Shown one piece after another: positions 29,051 through 42,100 of a stretch of 64,000 bases of DNA. Position 1 is the first letter of the stretch. The number at the start of each line of letters is the position of its first letter. Location of the stretch: positions 32,825,833 through 32,889,832 of the forward strand of contig NC_030851.1 in the NCBI RefSeq assembly GCF_000208745.1, in the 5' to 3' direction. The stretch is from Theobroma cacao (taxonomy: Eukaryota > Streptophyta > Magnoliopsida > Malvales > Malvaceae). The notes below the pieces were generated by a model. The model ran no database searches. It saw only the letters and a program-made list of their open reading frames with translations, and was not told the origin of the DNA. The position numbers and the translations under genes are program-made.

Positions 29051-30400
29051 CAGATGCACATGGATGCCTATCTACCTGTTTGCATGCACTATTTCCCAAA
29101 AACAATCCTCTCATCCCTCTCTAATGACACTATCATCCCAATTTTTCGGCATAAGAGGTACTTCACCAGTTTTTTCTTTTTGCATTCTCTTAAAAAGAGA
29201 GGTTGTAGCAGCATTCTTTTTTTTCTTTCCAAGAGTAGCCCTACCAGGCTCACCATAGCGAAATTTAGGGTAAAATTAGTTTTGGATATAAGAAGAAGCA
29301 ACAAAATTCCTACAAGCACAAATGACACAAAGACAACCAGATAAGTACTCACGCATTACTATTCCTACCTATGCATTAATATCTCATGTTTTTTTTTTTT
29401 TATTTGTGCATTCCTTTATGCTAAACAAAACGAATAAAGATATATGTTTATAAATCACTAAACAAAAAACAAATCCTAAAGAGAAACAAGAAACAAATAA
29501 ATAAATAAATAAATACTCCCTCTATGTTAAAAAAATAAAATAAAATAACAAATTAGTTTTCATTCTAATTTCCAAGTCTTCCCTAACATTAAATGTGTTC
29601 ATTTTTTAGGCAATTTTTTTTTATATATGTTTATAGTTTATAATCCATATGTATATGCAAACAAAAAATAAATAAATAAAAGGGTGAAAACCATATGAGA
29701 ACCTCCCTAACATTGGTGAGATGTTTGCTTACTTAAGGCGTAAAAAAGAAGTGTTATGGTAGCTAAAATAAAAGAAGAGTTGAAATGAGAAGAGCCCAAA
29801 AGATGGGATATGCATTTTGAACGGAAAATATATCTAAATATTTTTTTTTTAAGAATTTTGCTTTGCGTAATCATACTTTAATTTATCTTTCTCTATCTCC
29901 ATCAGGGCTTATGTAAAGAGATTTTTTTTAGAATTTTGTTTATTCATTCGTTTTTTCTTATTCCCTATAGATTAAGAAAAACCCCAATAATAAAAAAATA
30001 AAAAATAATATTAGTAGAAAGGAGACATTTGTTTCTTATCAATTAGCGTAATCTAGTTTTTAATTTTTTTTTCCTTTTGTTTTCTTCTTTTTTAATAATT
30101 GGCAAGATGAAGCATCCAGTGAAGTTTCCTTGAACTCAGATACGAAACCAATTAATTAAGCTTGCATCATGCATGATGTATACATATAATAGCTGAACAA
30201 CACAATTCAAAGCATGTGATACAATCAAATTAAACCCATTCATATACCCTTAGCCATATATATTAAAAAAATTGATAACTTTTGAAGTCAAGTTTGCATC
30301 TTTTCTCAAACATTTAGTACTTCCTCTAAGGCAAATTTTTTTTTATTTTATTTTGTTCCTTTTATATACTTCAGCTTTACTTTTATAACTTGGGAATAGA
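29051..30400. other. AT-rich transposon-flanking DNA
   Basis: Homopolymer-rich sequence with an AAAT microsatellite at about 29491-29515. It also holds one minus-strand open frame (29089-29352) with a hydrophobic N-terminus. That frame may be upstream sequence of the mobile-domain remnant, but nothing in it is recognisable. Confidence 0.4.
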
Positions 30401-33400
30401 AATGCGTTTGGCAACATCGATCCTTTATAGAAAGAAACGTTTTCTAGCAAGAATCAGTAACATTGAGAAAGCATTGGAGAAGAGGGAATCCAAATAGTTA
30501 AAGGACCTTGAATACGGTCTTCGACTTGAATATTAGACGGTACTTTGTTAGGAAGAGATTTTTTTTTTTTATGCAGAAGCCAAAAGTTGATTGGTTAAAA
30601 TTTGGTGATAGAAATATGAAGTATTTCCACCTTAGAGTGGCTCGTAAGAAAAATAAAAATAAAACTTTTGAGACTTTGGACACTAGATGGACAGTGGTGT
30701 GATGATCAAACTACTCCCAAATTACAAGCAGTAGATTTCTTCAAGAGATTGTATTATAAGGAAAAGAGTTCCTTTCCATCATACCCAATTAGAGGATGGT
30801 TCCCTAAACTTAGTCATTTGACATTGGAATCTATACAAAGACCAATAAAAGACAATGAAGCTTATGAGGCTCTTAGTGGGATGAAACCACTCAAAGCCCC
30901 AAGGGTTGACGGTTCTCCAGCTTCTTTCTTTTAGTCACATTGGAATAAAGTAAGGTAAGATGTCATCATATATGAAGGAAAGTTTTTGCTAGGGGCAAGT
31001 TTGGAACTGAATTTGGTTAGTCCATTATCACGCTCATTCCTAAGCATAATTATCTTAAGTCTTTTTCACAATTCAGGCCAAATAGTCTGTTGCTCGTAAT
31101 TTTTAAAGTGGCAATAGAGGTGACAACGAATAGATTGGAACCAGTTATAAGTGACTTAATTGAGGAGAATTAGTCTAGTTTCATTCTTGGAAGGCACATC
31201 ACGGATAATATCATTGTTGCATAAAAGATCATGCATTCTTTTCAAAGAAAACATGATCAAACGAGGTGGATGATGATTAAGATTGAACTTAAAAAAAGCA
31301 TATGATTATCTTAGTTAGGAATTTATCTATGACACTTTGCTTAATGCAAAAATATTGAACACATAATTGTTCGCAGTTGGAGATGTTGCAGCTCACAAAT
31401 AATTTGGAATAGAACTTTATCAAACAGTTGTTTTCCATCTCGAGGTGTTTGCCAAGGAGATTTGTTATCACTTTATCTCTTTGTATTATGTATGAAGAGA
31501 TTGGCACATGGCATAAGATCAACAGTTAATCAAGGATTGTGGAAACCCGTCAAGTTAAATAGAAATGGTCTTCCACTTACTTTTTTTTTTTGCAGATGAT
31601 TTCATTTTGTTTGCTAAAGCCACTACTGAACAGTTAGACGTTATTAAAGGGTTCTGGATGATTTTTGTAGTTGCTCCGATGAAAAAGTTAGCATACAGAA
31701 GTCCTCATTTTTTTGTTATAGCAATGTTAATCGAAGTACTATTGATGCATTAGCTGAATTTTCTGGTTTTTCCTATACCAAAAATATCACAAAATACCTG
31801 GTGTCCCTTTGATTTCTGGCAAGAAAATGAAGCGTTTTTATCAATATTTGGAAGACAAAGTACGGAGCAGATTGAGTCCGTGGAAAGCTTTTACATTTTT
31901 TTCTACATGCAGGCTTACATTAATTAAATCTATATTGTTCATGATCCCTTACTATATTATGCAGACAGTGGCCATCCCAATAGAAATATGTAACAGAATG
32001 GAAACTCTTTGCTAAAATTTCTTATGAGGAGGTGATGGAATTCTCGAAAAGTCCATCTTTTGCGATCGAGAGAGGATTGTAAACCTAAGGATGAGGGAGG
32101 TTATGGTATCCGAAACTTGAGATTGATGAATACGGCATTCTTGTTGAAAGCATGCCATGCTGGCAGTTAATGGCAGAACTGCAAGCTCGATGGGTTAAAT
32201 TAATCTGTGCAAAATACAATTATGGTAGGGATGCTTGTCTTGATGCTCTTCAGAATTTGGGTTCGTCTTCATTCTGGCGTTCCCTGTGCAAGATATCGGA
32301 TACATTTAAGAAAAATATTTGATGGGGTATAGGTGATGGGCTCACAGTTCGATTCTAGAAGGATACTTGGGTGAGTAACAAACCATTGGCTGAAGTGGCA
32401 AAGTCAAGAGGCATTATCTTTAAAGATCATAGTTGTGTAAGAGATTTTGTAACGCCAAATGGGGAATGGGATTTTGAAAGCTTGCGGCATTACGTCCCTG
32501 TAAGGGAGATAACGTTACTTTCAAAGACTATTGCCCCTGAGAATTCGTCTATATCAGATAGGCCATATTGGGCTTTGTCTTCATCTGGGAAATTCACAGT
32601 TTCCTCAGCTTATGATCATTTATGTGAATTGGAACGATTTTACTTGAGCAATAATTCGAGCGTGTGGCACCTGGCATGGAAATGGCAAGGACCAGAGAGA
32701 ATCAGAATGTTTTTATTACAATGCTTACCTGGTCGAATATTGACCAATAAGGAGAGATATTGAAGACATTTGTCTAATGATCCGAATTGTCAACAGTGTT
32801 GCTTGGAAGAGGAATCAATCCTCATATCCTTCGAGATTGTCTTGTGGCCAGTGTCGTTTGGACTAGAGTTTTACCTCCAAGGATGGTTGATTCATTCTTT
32901 AATCAATCTAATTTAGATTGGCTTCTGTTAATTTGAATACATCCAAGACTAAGAATAATGGAGTCCCATGGGCAGTGGTTTTTGGAAAACTTGTTGGTTA
33001 CTCTGAAAATGTTGAAATGCATTTGCATTTGAGAATACCTCTTATAGTACTGCAAGAAAATTGTTACAGATATGCAGTCTACTGTCAGATATTCACACTG
33101 TTGAATTGTCAAACTTTGGTAATGGTCGTATTACTTTGACTACCAAGGAAGAAATTCTTATAGCTTGGAAAGCATCGCCAGTAGATTGGATTTCTTTAAA
33201 TACTGAGGGTGCCATTCACGTTTCTACTAGTCCGGCAACGGCAAGGGGAGTCCTGAGGGATTGGACTGTACAATGGCGTGGTGGTTGTGCCACGAGACTG
33301 TAGAAATGCGCTGCTTATCGTGCAGAACTTTAAGGTGTATATAGAGGACTTCAATTTGCATGGGGGGCAGGTTTTAGAAAGATTGATCTCCAAGTGGATA

Positions 33401-33715
33401 GTAAACTTCTTGGTCAAGCAATATCTTCCTCATTGCATCATCCATGCGTTAATTATGACTTGATTCAGGCTATTGACATATTGGTGAAGAGACAATGGGT
33501 GGTACAAATTCGGCATGTCTACAGGGAGGGCAATATTACCGCTGATCATACGGCCAATAAGGGTTTTTCCATTGAAGAACATCTTGTAAGCTATAATAAC
33601 CCACCTTCTACATTACGACATGTGTTGGCAAATGATGTAATGGGTATTTCTTTCAACGTCTAATTGGACAATAAAATTGTCCTTTTTTTAACAAAAAAAA
33701 AAAAAAAGAAAAACA
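30401..33715 (+). mobile_element. Decayed LINE (L1-type), plus strand, with poly(A) tail
   Basis: Fragments of one reverse-transcriptase polyprotein in order: WLKFGDRNMKYFHLRVARKK (about 30586-30645), MKPLKAPRVDG (about 30880-30910), the palm segment with FADDFILFAKATTEQ (about 31584-31635), the zinc-binding associated domain (32371-32763, with RPYWALSSSGKFTVSSAYDH and WKWQGPERIRMFLLQ), and a C-terminal RNase H-like part (about 33140-33663, with WISLNTEGAI and IRHVYREGNITADHTANKG). Stops and frameshifts are frequent. The 3' end is marked by an A run at 33693-33707. The N-terminal endonuclease is absent, typical of 5'-truncated insertions. It differs from the minus-strand LINE at 22270-25015 and keeps the catalytic FADD box. 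Confidence 0.85.
33666..33682 (+). other. Perfect short hairpin just before the LINE poly(A) tail
   Basis: GGACAAT, three-base loop AAA, ATTGTCC: a 7-bp perfect stem lying 11 nt before the A run. A conserved 3' stem-loop is a known recognition element for reverse transcription in some plant LINEs. Its role here is inferred from position only. Confidence 0.5.
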
Positions 33716-34114
33716 AAGTAAGTAAGAGCTTAGAGTGCTTTCATCTTCACACGGGGTTTCAAATCTCTAACCCAACAAAATCAAACTTTTTACTCCAATT
33801 CTAATACCCATGCGCTAAACCCATTGACAACCCTTTTCTTTCTTTTCTGTTCTTTCAACGTCTATACCCATGCCCTGTAGAATGCCTATCGAATTCGTCC
33901 TCATCAGCATGGGCCTGGTCCTCAACGGACAACTACTTTTCTTTCTTTCTCCTAGAAGTTGTATATTGTTTAATTGTCTTTTGGTTTTTTTTAATTCCCT
34001 TCAAAAGGCTTCATTGTAGCGTCCGCAACTGGCAACCAACGCTTTTCGAACCATTGCTTTTACCATTTGCTCACAGAAATCAGCAACGGCCAAGAAGTTA
34101 ACCAAAAAATCAAA
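33716..34114. other. Promoter/leader region of the TrpD-like gene
   Basis: Lies between the LINE poly(A) tail and the plus-strand start codon. An in-frame upstream non-ATG extension exists, but the first good ATG is at 34115. No other gene seen. Confidence 0.4.
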
Positions 34115-37100
34115 ATGCGAGCTCTGCTTACTCCAGAACCTTCTCTTTCTTTCTCGTCAATCAACACCAACTCTCGCAATCCCAATCCATCCCGAACTCG
34201 AACCTCGCTTCATTTCTCTGCGAGAGATGGCGGCCACCGTTTGATCGGACGAAAATCGCGTTTGACCGCTACGAGAGCTGCGTTGGACTCGGCAACTATG
34301 GAGCAGTTAGGGCTTAAAGAGTCCGATATTAGAAACCCGGCGATTTCTTCCACGTATCGGAACTCGAAGTTGCCGAAGCCAAATCAGACCGTGCTGGAAG
34401 CTCAAGCTAGGGTTTGCACTGGGCCCACGCAGACCAGACCGCTCTCCGAGGAACAGGCTTTTAAGGTTTTGGACACCATTTTAAGATCAGGTGAAATGTT
34501 CGTTAGTCCATTTCTCTCTTATAACTATAATTTTTGTGAAAGGTATAACTTATAATTTTTATATTATTCTCTCGGAAATTAAAGCTTCTTAAAGTTAATA
34601 CACATTATCAAGTTTAATTAATGTCGTGAGTAAGGTTGATTTGCCAGAAAGTGATATATTGGAACTTGGAAGTTTTCAAGTAGATAGAGTTTGGTCAAAT
34701 TTGACGTGCCATGATTTGGAGTCTCTGTTAAAGATCGTAATTACAAAGAAATTATTTTCTATGGCTGAAGTCAGTTCGGTATCTTTGCATATGTTGACAG
34801 TGAGGGGAGAACTAAAAGATGAAGAACAAGTCTCAAAAGCACAACTTGGAGCATTCTTTGCTGGAATGACAATCCGTGCAAATGCCTTTCCTGAAGCGAC
34901 TCAATGGAGTGAAGGGGAAAGCCGTGCAATGAACATATTTTGGCCCCTTCTAGCACGCGCACTACCAGCTGATATGATCTTCATTGCTGATCCTGAAGGG
35001 TCCATAATGGGATCAGGAAGTTCAATAGGGCCTCAGTTTGTTGGGAATGGCACAAGTGAAATGAGATTGGTTGGTGCACTTAGAGAAATTTTGGCAGGAG
35101 GCCACCTTGGATACGAGGAAGTCCAAGGTGTTCTGAGAGATGTTCTTCCATTGAAATTGGAAGATGGAAAATCCACTGGAGTAAGTGAATCATTGCTTTC
35201 AGCATTCTTAATTGGCCAACGTATGAACAGGGAAACAGACCGTGAACTTAAAGCGTACTGCCTTGCATTTGATGATGAACTTGGTATTTGATTTAAAATA
35301 TTTTTTAACCTTTTTTTAGAATGGTGTAAGTGGTTGAGTAATATCAACCAAATGAAATATACTATCTTCTGGTTAATCTATTAAGCGAACAACAGGTATT
35401 CCTCCAGTTGCTGACGTTAGATCATTGACCCATTATGGTGAACCTTATGATGGAAACACACGTTATTTTAGGAGCACATTGTTTGTTGCTGCTGTTAGAT
35501 CTTGTTACGGTGAATCTTCCTTGCTTCATGGTGTGGAATGGATGCCACCAAAGGTCAGCAGTACTTTTGTGGCATGTGAATCATTTTATTTATTATGATT
35601 AATCCTGGAAAATATATAAGTAGGTGTTGATGTTGAAACTACTGTAGGTCATCCTCTAAGGACAAGTTCATTTGAAAGTAAAGCATCCTTTTGCTGCTAT
35701 ACAATTGTTCTGAGTTTCAAAATATTAAAGTGCCAATTCTTGTAACATCAGTTATTATGCACACTCATTGCTCCTAATATTTCATCAATCATAAGGAAGC
35801 CATTCTTTTTTCAGGGGGGTGTAACTGAAGAACAAATGCTGAAGTTTATGGGAGCAAACACTAACTTATCCTTGCATCAAGCAAAAGAACTTATTGAGGT
35901 TGGCTCACACTTGCTCCTCTCTCTCTATTCTCCCACCCTCCCTCCCTCCTTCCTTTTTCTCTTTCCTTGTTGAACCTTTCAAAAATGTTATTTCAGGATG
36001 AAGAGGTTGGTTTTGCCTACGTGAGTCAACGTGAAGCTCGCCCATCTCTGTATGGAATCTGACTGAACATCTAATGCAGTTTTTTTTCTTTTACATTTTT
36101 GTGCGGAAAGACATTTTTTGTTCCCCATTTCAATAAAAAAATGAAGAATAAAAAGTTGAAGAGAAAAAGAAAATGGATAAGAGTTTATTATACATACATT
36201 TAACATTTGAATCCCATTTCAAGTTCAAACAAAGCGTTTCTCCTGAAAATGGGTCTAAAAACTAGTCTGTAATTCTAACCAAAATTTTTTGAGTCCATGT
36301 TTTCAACTGCCAAATGAATCTTGTTTCAGATAGTATCTTCTCCTTTTATGTTTTATGATGTATAGTGTGTTTAGAAACTTGGTACCTTTTATGTTACACT
36401 ATTGTGGCTTCTTTGAATAAAGTCCTATATATGATCTTACTCTGGTTGAAATCGAGTTCTTGAGCACCTAAGACAATGATCTCATTAAGGTTGATAGTTG
36501 GGCCATAATTCCACATTTTTCTTCCTTTGTTCTCCAAATTTTAGATGTAATTATATACTTAATTAAGTACTGTATTAATTAATGGTCTATTTGGTGAAAG
36601 TTGGTTTTCATTTGGTAAAACATAACATTATCGAATTGGAAACTCTAATATTTTGGGTTTTCAGTGAGAGGGTTGGTCTTGATTTGATATTCTAGTGTAT
36701 CATGGGTTCATAGGTGTAGCTGGTTATGTTTTTCCTATAAATAAAATGAAGCAGGTAAGAATCTTTTATGGTTTTCACAGATATTCGTTGATTGGATTGA
36801 GGGAACAAATAAAGAAACGCCCACCACTGGCAACAACTGAAAAGGTTCAGCAATTTATTAGGGTAAGCATATAGATGGATTGTAATGTTAGCTGCGTTAG
36901 TTTAATGTATTGTACATATTATGTATGATATGGTATGGATGTGTATATATGTTGTTCTCTCAAAGGATGCTTAATCTGGCTAAAAGTTTGCATGGCATCT
37001 TGTCCTAAGAAATCGTGTTCTGTGCTACATCTTTTTATGCTGGTTAAAATGTCCTAAAATAGACTGGTGTGCTTATTTTACGAAGGATGTTGTTTCTCTA

Positions 37101-38408
37101 ACAGGCAAAGGGGAGAGAATCAATTGTTACTGGATTTTATCATGAAGGCTATGAGGAGCCCTTGCTAATGCTTATGAAAAGAAGAGGTGTACATTCTGGT
37201 TTGGTAGTGAAGGTTAGAACTTTACGTTTATGAAACAACAACAAAACAAACAAAGCCTTTTCCAACTACTTGGCTTTGGCTTTGTTGACAACTTCACCTT
37301 TATAATGTAGGTTAAATATGAAAATGTTTCGGTCAAGGAGAAATAAATAACATAGGATTTACCTTCTATGATATTCAAGATTTTTAATTTAATTTAAACT
37401 CAGAAAAGTTAAAAGTAATCTGAACAAAACACTTAATTTTGAGACTTTTCTTATTTAAGGGTGAAGAAGGTGCCCTCTCAATGACAACTAGGTTACGATC
37501 GGTAAACACATCAGAAAGACTTCCTGTGAACTATTGTTCAGGTTTTCGTTCAGTAGGCATGGAATCAGCTTGTGAAGTGGATGGTTGGTATTAAGCTGTG
37601 TCTTCTCTAATCCAATTTAAAAGTTATAAAATCCTCTTTTTGGTGTATTCTAAAGTTCTGTGGATATTTATGGAACTAAGATTATTAGCAGAATTGATGC
37701 ATCCAATATCATAATATTGCAGGCGTATCACGTCAGAGTTTCAGGCTTGAGGTTAATGCTATGGACTATGGCTTTGAACCAACTGATACTCCAAGAACTG
37801 ATAGATCGGTAAAATTTTGAAAATCCTTCGCTATTATCTTGATCATTCTCTGCCTTTCTAGTTGTTTTATGTCAACTGAGTGATGCACTTGCAGGATGCT
37901 TCAAATTCCTTGCCTATTAGCTTACAGCTTTATTTGTTAATAAGGTTGCAAGTGGAATGTTGAATAACATTGTTTATACTTCCAACTGACACCCTAACAA
38001 GTTATAAATCCGGATTTATGGATAACAAAAATCGCCCACCCCCCCCCCCCCCTCCCCCCTCTTCTTCTCCCCTTCCAACCGGCCACCCCCAGTAAGGGGC
38101 AGAAGAAACTCCTCTTGCCCTTTGTCTCTTCTGTTTGTGATTTTAGAAAACCCAGGGTCATTTGAATGTCTTTGCTGCAATACCAGGTATCAAAGAATAT
38201 AGAGTTGGGTCTGGCAGCTCTGCATGGCCAAAAAGGGCCAGCATATGATAGAATTGTTTTAAATGCTGGAATTGTGGACCATTTACTAGGATGTGATGGT
38301 GCAGAAGATGTATCCTTAGCTCTTGATAGAGCCAGAGAAGCCATGGACAGTGGTAAGGCTCTTAGGAGGCTCCTACATTACATAAAGATGTCGCACAAGG
38401 GAAAATGA
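34115..38408 (+). CDS. TrpD-like (anthranilate phosphoribosyltransferase-like) plastid protein
   Basis: Ten exons: 34115-34490, 34801-35283, 35396-35553, 35815-35898, 35997-36049, 36781-36862, 37105-37212, 37460-37583, 37723-37808 and 38187-38408. Phases agree and give 591 aa, near the length I recall for Arabidopsis At1g70570. The first about 60 residues are rich in Ser, Arg and Asn with few acids, fitting a plastid transit peptide. The body has the glycosyltransferase family 3 fold: helical segment around LSEEQAFKVLDTILR, KAQLGAFFAGMTIRANAFPEA, then the phosphoribosyl region. The family signatures of true TrpD (GTGGD and KHGN) are not intact. The corresponding stretches read HYGEPYDGNTRYFRST and LLHGVEWMPPKGG. 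It may therefore not be a classical anthranilate phosphoribosyltransferase. Intron 9 holds a long C run. Confidence 0.88.
38038..38068. repeat. Poly-C tract in TrpD-like intron 9
   Basis: Long C run interrupted by single A and T bases. The run accounts for the spurious open frame on the minus strand there. Such runs are error-prone in sequencing and assembly. Confidence 0.85.
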
Positions 38409-39125
38409 ATCAGTATGAACAGTGAAGCAGTGCTCGCTTCATTTCAATTCTTGTAGATCAGTGTTGTAAAATTAATAAAAGTTGTTAAAAGAGGAAAGGA
38501 TAGAAAGGGGAATCTTACAGATTTTCTATTTTGGGTTTTCGTTTTTAATAGCATTAAAGTTTTTTAGTGTGTAAAATTAGCTCAAAAGCCAATGTCATTG
38601 ATTATTTCTTGTTGTATTAGTCTGTGGATTTTGGTTCTTAAGAAGTAAATGCCTTACTGTTTTTCTTTAATCGGGGGATGTGGATTTGTGAATTTTTGTG
38701 GAATATCAGTATAATACAGATTCAAAATCCTGTATTTAGTGGATTATATTTGTAATACTACTACTTTTAGTTCCTAGAAGCCGCAGTTGCATAATTTAAA
38801 ATGGGTGGATCATAATAATGAGTAACGTGTCATTTTCCAAACACAACCTGCCGCTGCTTTGCTCTCCACTTAAAAAGATTAGATGATCGAGCTACATTTA
38901 CGTCGTAAGTGCAATGGTTACCTCTCCCAGACTCCTATAATTATTCATAAAAAGTCTAGATGAACACTAGTCATTCCATCAATCAACGCAGAAATTGCTA
39001 AAACAACCTAGCTAGATTATTTCTGCTGCCGAAAGAGATTCTCATCCCATTATTTTCCCAAAGACAACTGGCTTGAATTCACTCAATTTATGTAAAGAAT
39101 GATTTGTTAGTGACTTGAAGTGTTC
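38409..39125. other. Convergent 3' intergenic region
   Basis: Lies between the stop codons of the TrpD-like gene (+) and PRS3 (-). It must hold both 3' untranslated regions. No other gene seen. Confidence 0.55.
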
Positions 39126-42100
39126 TCATATCTGAAGAGCAGCTGCAATGGAACCGGCAAGGCTAAGAATTTCAAATGGAGGTTTGCTCATCACCGCTTT
39201 CACTGTCTGAGGGCATGAATCAGTGATCCAGAAGTAGGTCAGCCCATTCTCAGGATGCCCTACATAAATTGAAACATCAGGCAGTAGCTGATGAAACTAA
39301 ACAGGAACTGCAGAAATCTGCAACCGCAGTGAGAGCAAAATTTCTTCGTCTCTCTTGTGACCCACTTGATAATATAAATATTCAGCATCTAAATGCTGTG
39401 ACTATGTCATGAATAATGTCTGCTAAATGGTAATTCAAGGAGATACTAGGATTTTCACATTAACATAAGTAACAATTAAAGTTTGAGTTATTTTTGTTTA
39501 TGGAAATTCATTCTCTCTCTTTCTTTTTCTTCTTTTAAGATGAAAATTCATTCTCTAAACTCTATACCTCTGAAGATATTTAGGGTTCAAGTTCTCCTTT
39601 AGTTTACAGATCCTGAAAATCATCTCAATGACATCAACTATAATATTCTAAACTCAGTAAAGAGTATCTAGTATGATATTCAGTTAATTATATTTGAAAA
39701 AGTAAGTCATCACCACAAAGCAATGCTGTTCTTTTCTCCTTTTATTAAAAAATTTTTTTTGTAGGAATGAGTCTTCCAAAATGCTACTGTATAAGTGCAT
39801 GCAATACCTCCATTATCACATTCAAAGCGTTGCCATGACCTGTTGGGGAAAATTCCATGCGTCACATAGGCACTTATTTTTGCTGCTCCATTGGCCGCTA
39901 ATACTCTCTGAAAGACATGGACATGATGAGAAGTTAAATAGGAATTGCAGACTTTACAATCCATTAACAAGAAAGAGATTTCTGTTGCCTATTTCTTTTC
40001 CTTTTGCCTCTTGCAGAGATGTGGATTTAACCATGGTTGGATGTGGGTATATGAACTTAAAAAGACTGAGTGAAGAGGAAATCCTAGTTAGGAGTTACAC
40101 ACCTGGCATTCAATCAGAGTGCCACCTGATTGAACCAAATCATCAACAATCACAACATGGCGTCCTGCAGCTTCTCCCTCTTTAATACGTACAATTCGTT
40201 GGTCCCCTATCCGAACTTTATTACAAACAATCTGTTATCAGTTTGAAAAGGTTATGCCAACATCCATATGCAATAAACAAGTTTTTGAGCAGTAAGAATG
40301 AGAGATGTATGCAGAGTTTTACAAGATAAAGCTGAACAATCATTAGATACAACTCTAGTGCAGAAGAAGGAAGACCTAGGTCACATCTATAAAAAAGAAG
40401 AAGAAAACGTTAGGTCACATCTATAAAAAAGAAGAAGAAAACGTATTCTCTGGTAATCCCCCCACAGATGTGATGGCACTTATATAGGATCCTTCTTTTC
40501 CCATCAATTGAAAGGTTACTTCCAGATAATGTCCATCCATTTTATTTAAGTCTACAGAAACAAGTAAGAGCATCAGAGAACAAATGGTAATGGAATACTA
40601 CCTGCAATAGCATGCTGTTTGTATTCCAAGATTAGTTACAAACTAGATGCCACAGAAAACAACACAGCACCGAAAACTGAACCATAACATTCAATCTTAC
40701 GCACTTATAACCACATCATTAAAATGGCAGACCAGAAACATATAATGCTAGAATCTTGCGTCTCTCAAACAAATTATTTAGACCTTACATTTGCCCCTAG
40801 CCTGATACTAAAGCTGAAAACACAGCACTCTTGTGAAAAACTAGATTTGATAAGACACATTCCAAGAAAACATGAACCCAAGAGACAATCTCCTCTTTGA
40901 CAAGGTCAAATGCTTGCCCTAAGATGCCTGCCTGCATAGGTTTCAATGTATTAAAAAGACTCTTCCAGCTTTTTTCTTCCTCTCCAGCATGATTTTCCTA
41001 AATGTGAGTACGTTGTTACTTAATGTGCTGCTGAGGGGGCCAAATCAATTAGTCATTTTCAATCTGGATCACAAACTTTCAGCTTATTCACGATCAATGC
41101 TTTATAGGTAAAATGAAGTATAAAAAGTTTTAAAAATGTACAATGATTCAATAGTGTGAACAAACAATAAGATCTGACACTAGTAGGCTAGTGACTTGAT
41201 GGATGAATAAATGTGTGGTAAACACAACTTCAAATGAGGTACATCATCCTTGTTTGTTATGCAGATCTTATATACCGTTGGAAAATGTTGCAGCTGCTTA
41301 TGAAATCTTTTCCAAGCACCATCATCAGGAAAAGCAATGGATATCTGAAAAATGAACAAAATTATAGCAGAATATTAGAAATTTAAAACAGTTTTAAGAA
41401 AATACTCTTTCCAACATATAGCGTGACCAGTAACATAATCCAAATAAATTTAATGAAGAACAAAATCTCTATGAAAGTTGATTTTGGTTCAACTTAAAAA
41501 TGAGTGTAAGACTTAATAACTGAAGGGGGAAAAAATAAAAAGACAAACCCTTCTCAACTTGAGAACTTCAAAAGCATAGAAATCGTACACAAGAGAGCCA
41601 TAACATATACTGTCTCGCCATCCTTGAGAATTCTATATTTAAGGTTTCATCACAACATTATCCAATTAACCTATAACAAATCTCACAAACAGAAGCACAA
41701 ACAATAACTATCACTTGCCTTGGAAAAAAAAAAAACATACACCCAACAATACAGGGTATAACCTTACATTGTCAGAGTCAGGGAGCTGTTGAAGCCTATT
41801 CTTAAGCAAAGGTATCCCACTCTCAAAGCAAGGCAATATATTATCACCAAAGTAGAATCTCTCCTGAGAAAACACGAAAAACAAGTCAAAACTTTTTTCA
41901 AAGAAATGATCAGAAACATAGCTTCTAAACAGACAGAATAAAACATTAGTATATCAAAAACAGAACCTGCAAAGCATGGATATCAAATGTCACTAAGCTA
42001 GTAGGCCCTCCTCTAGAAGTCGGTATATTCGACAATATCCTAGCGAGAGTAAAAGCCGTCGCGACATCTCCCTCGTCCTCCATTCTCTCAGAGGTTCCGG

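Noticed and set aside
29089..29352. Minus-strand frame with a membrane-like N-terminus
   Set aside because: No family recognised and no link in frame to the mobile-domain remnant; left as unexplained rather than called a gene.
37994..38344. 116-codon open frame on the minus strand with a glycine/arginine-rich part
   Set aside because: It is antisense to the last exon of the TrpD-like gene and its Gly run comes from the poly-C tract in intron 9.
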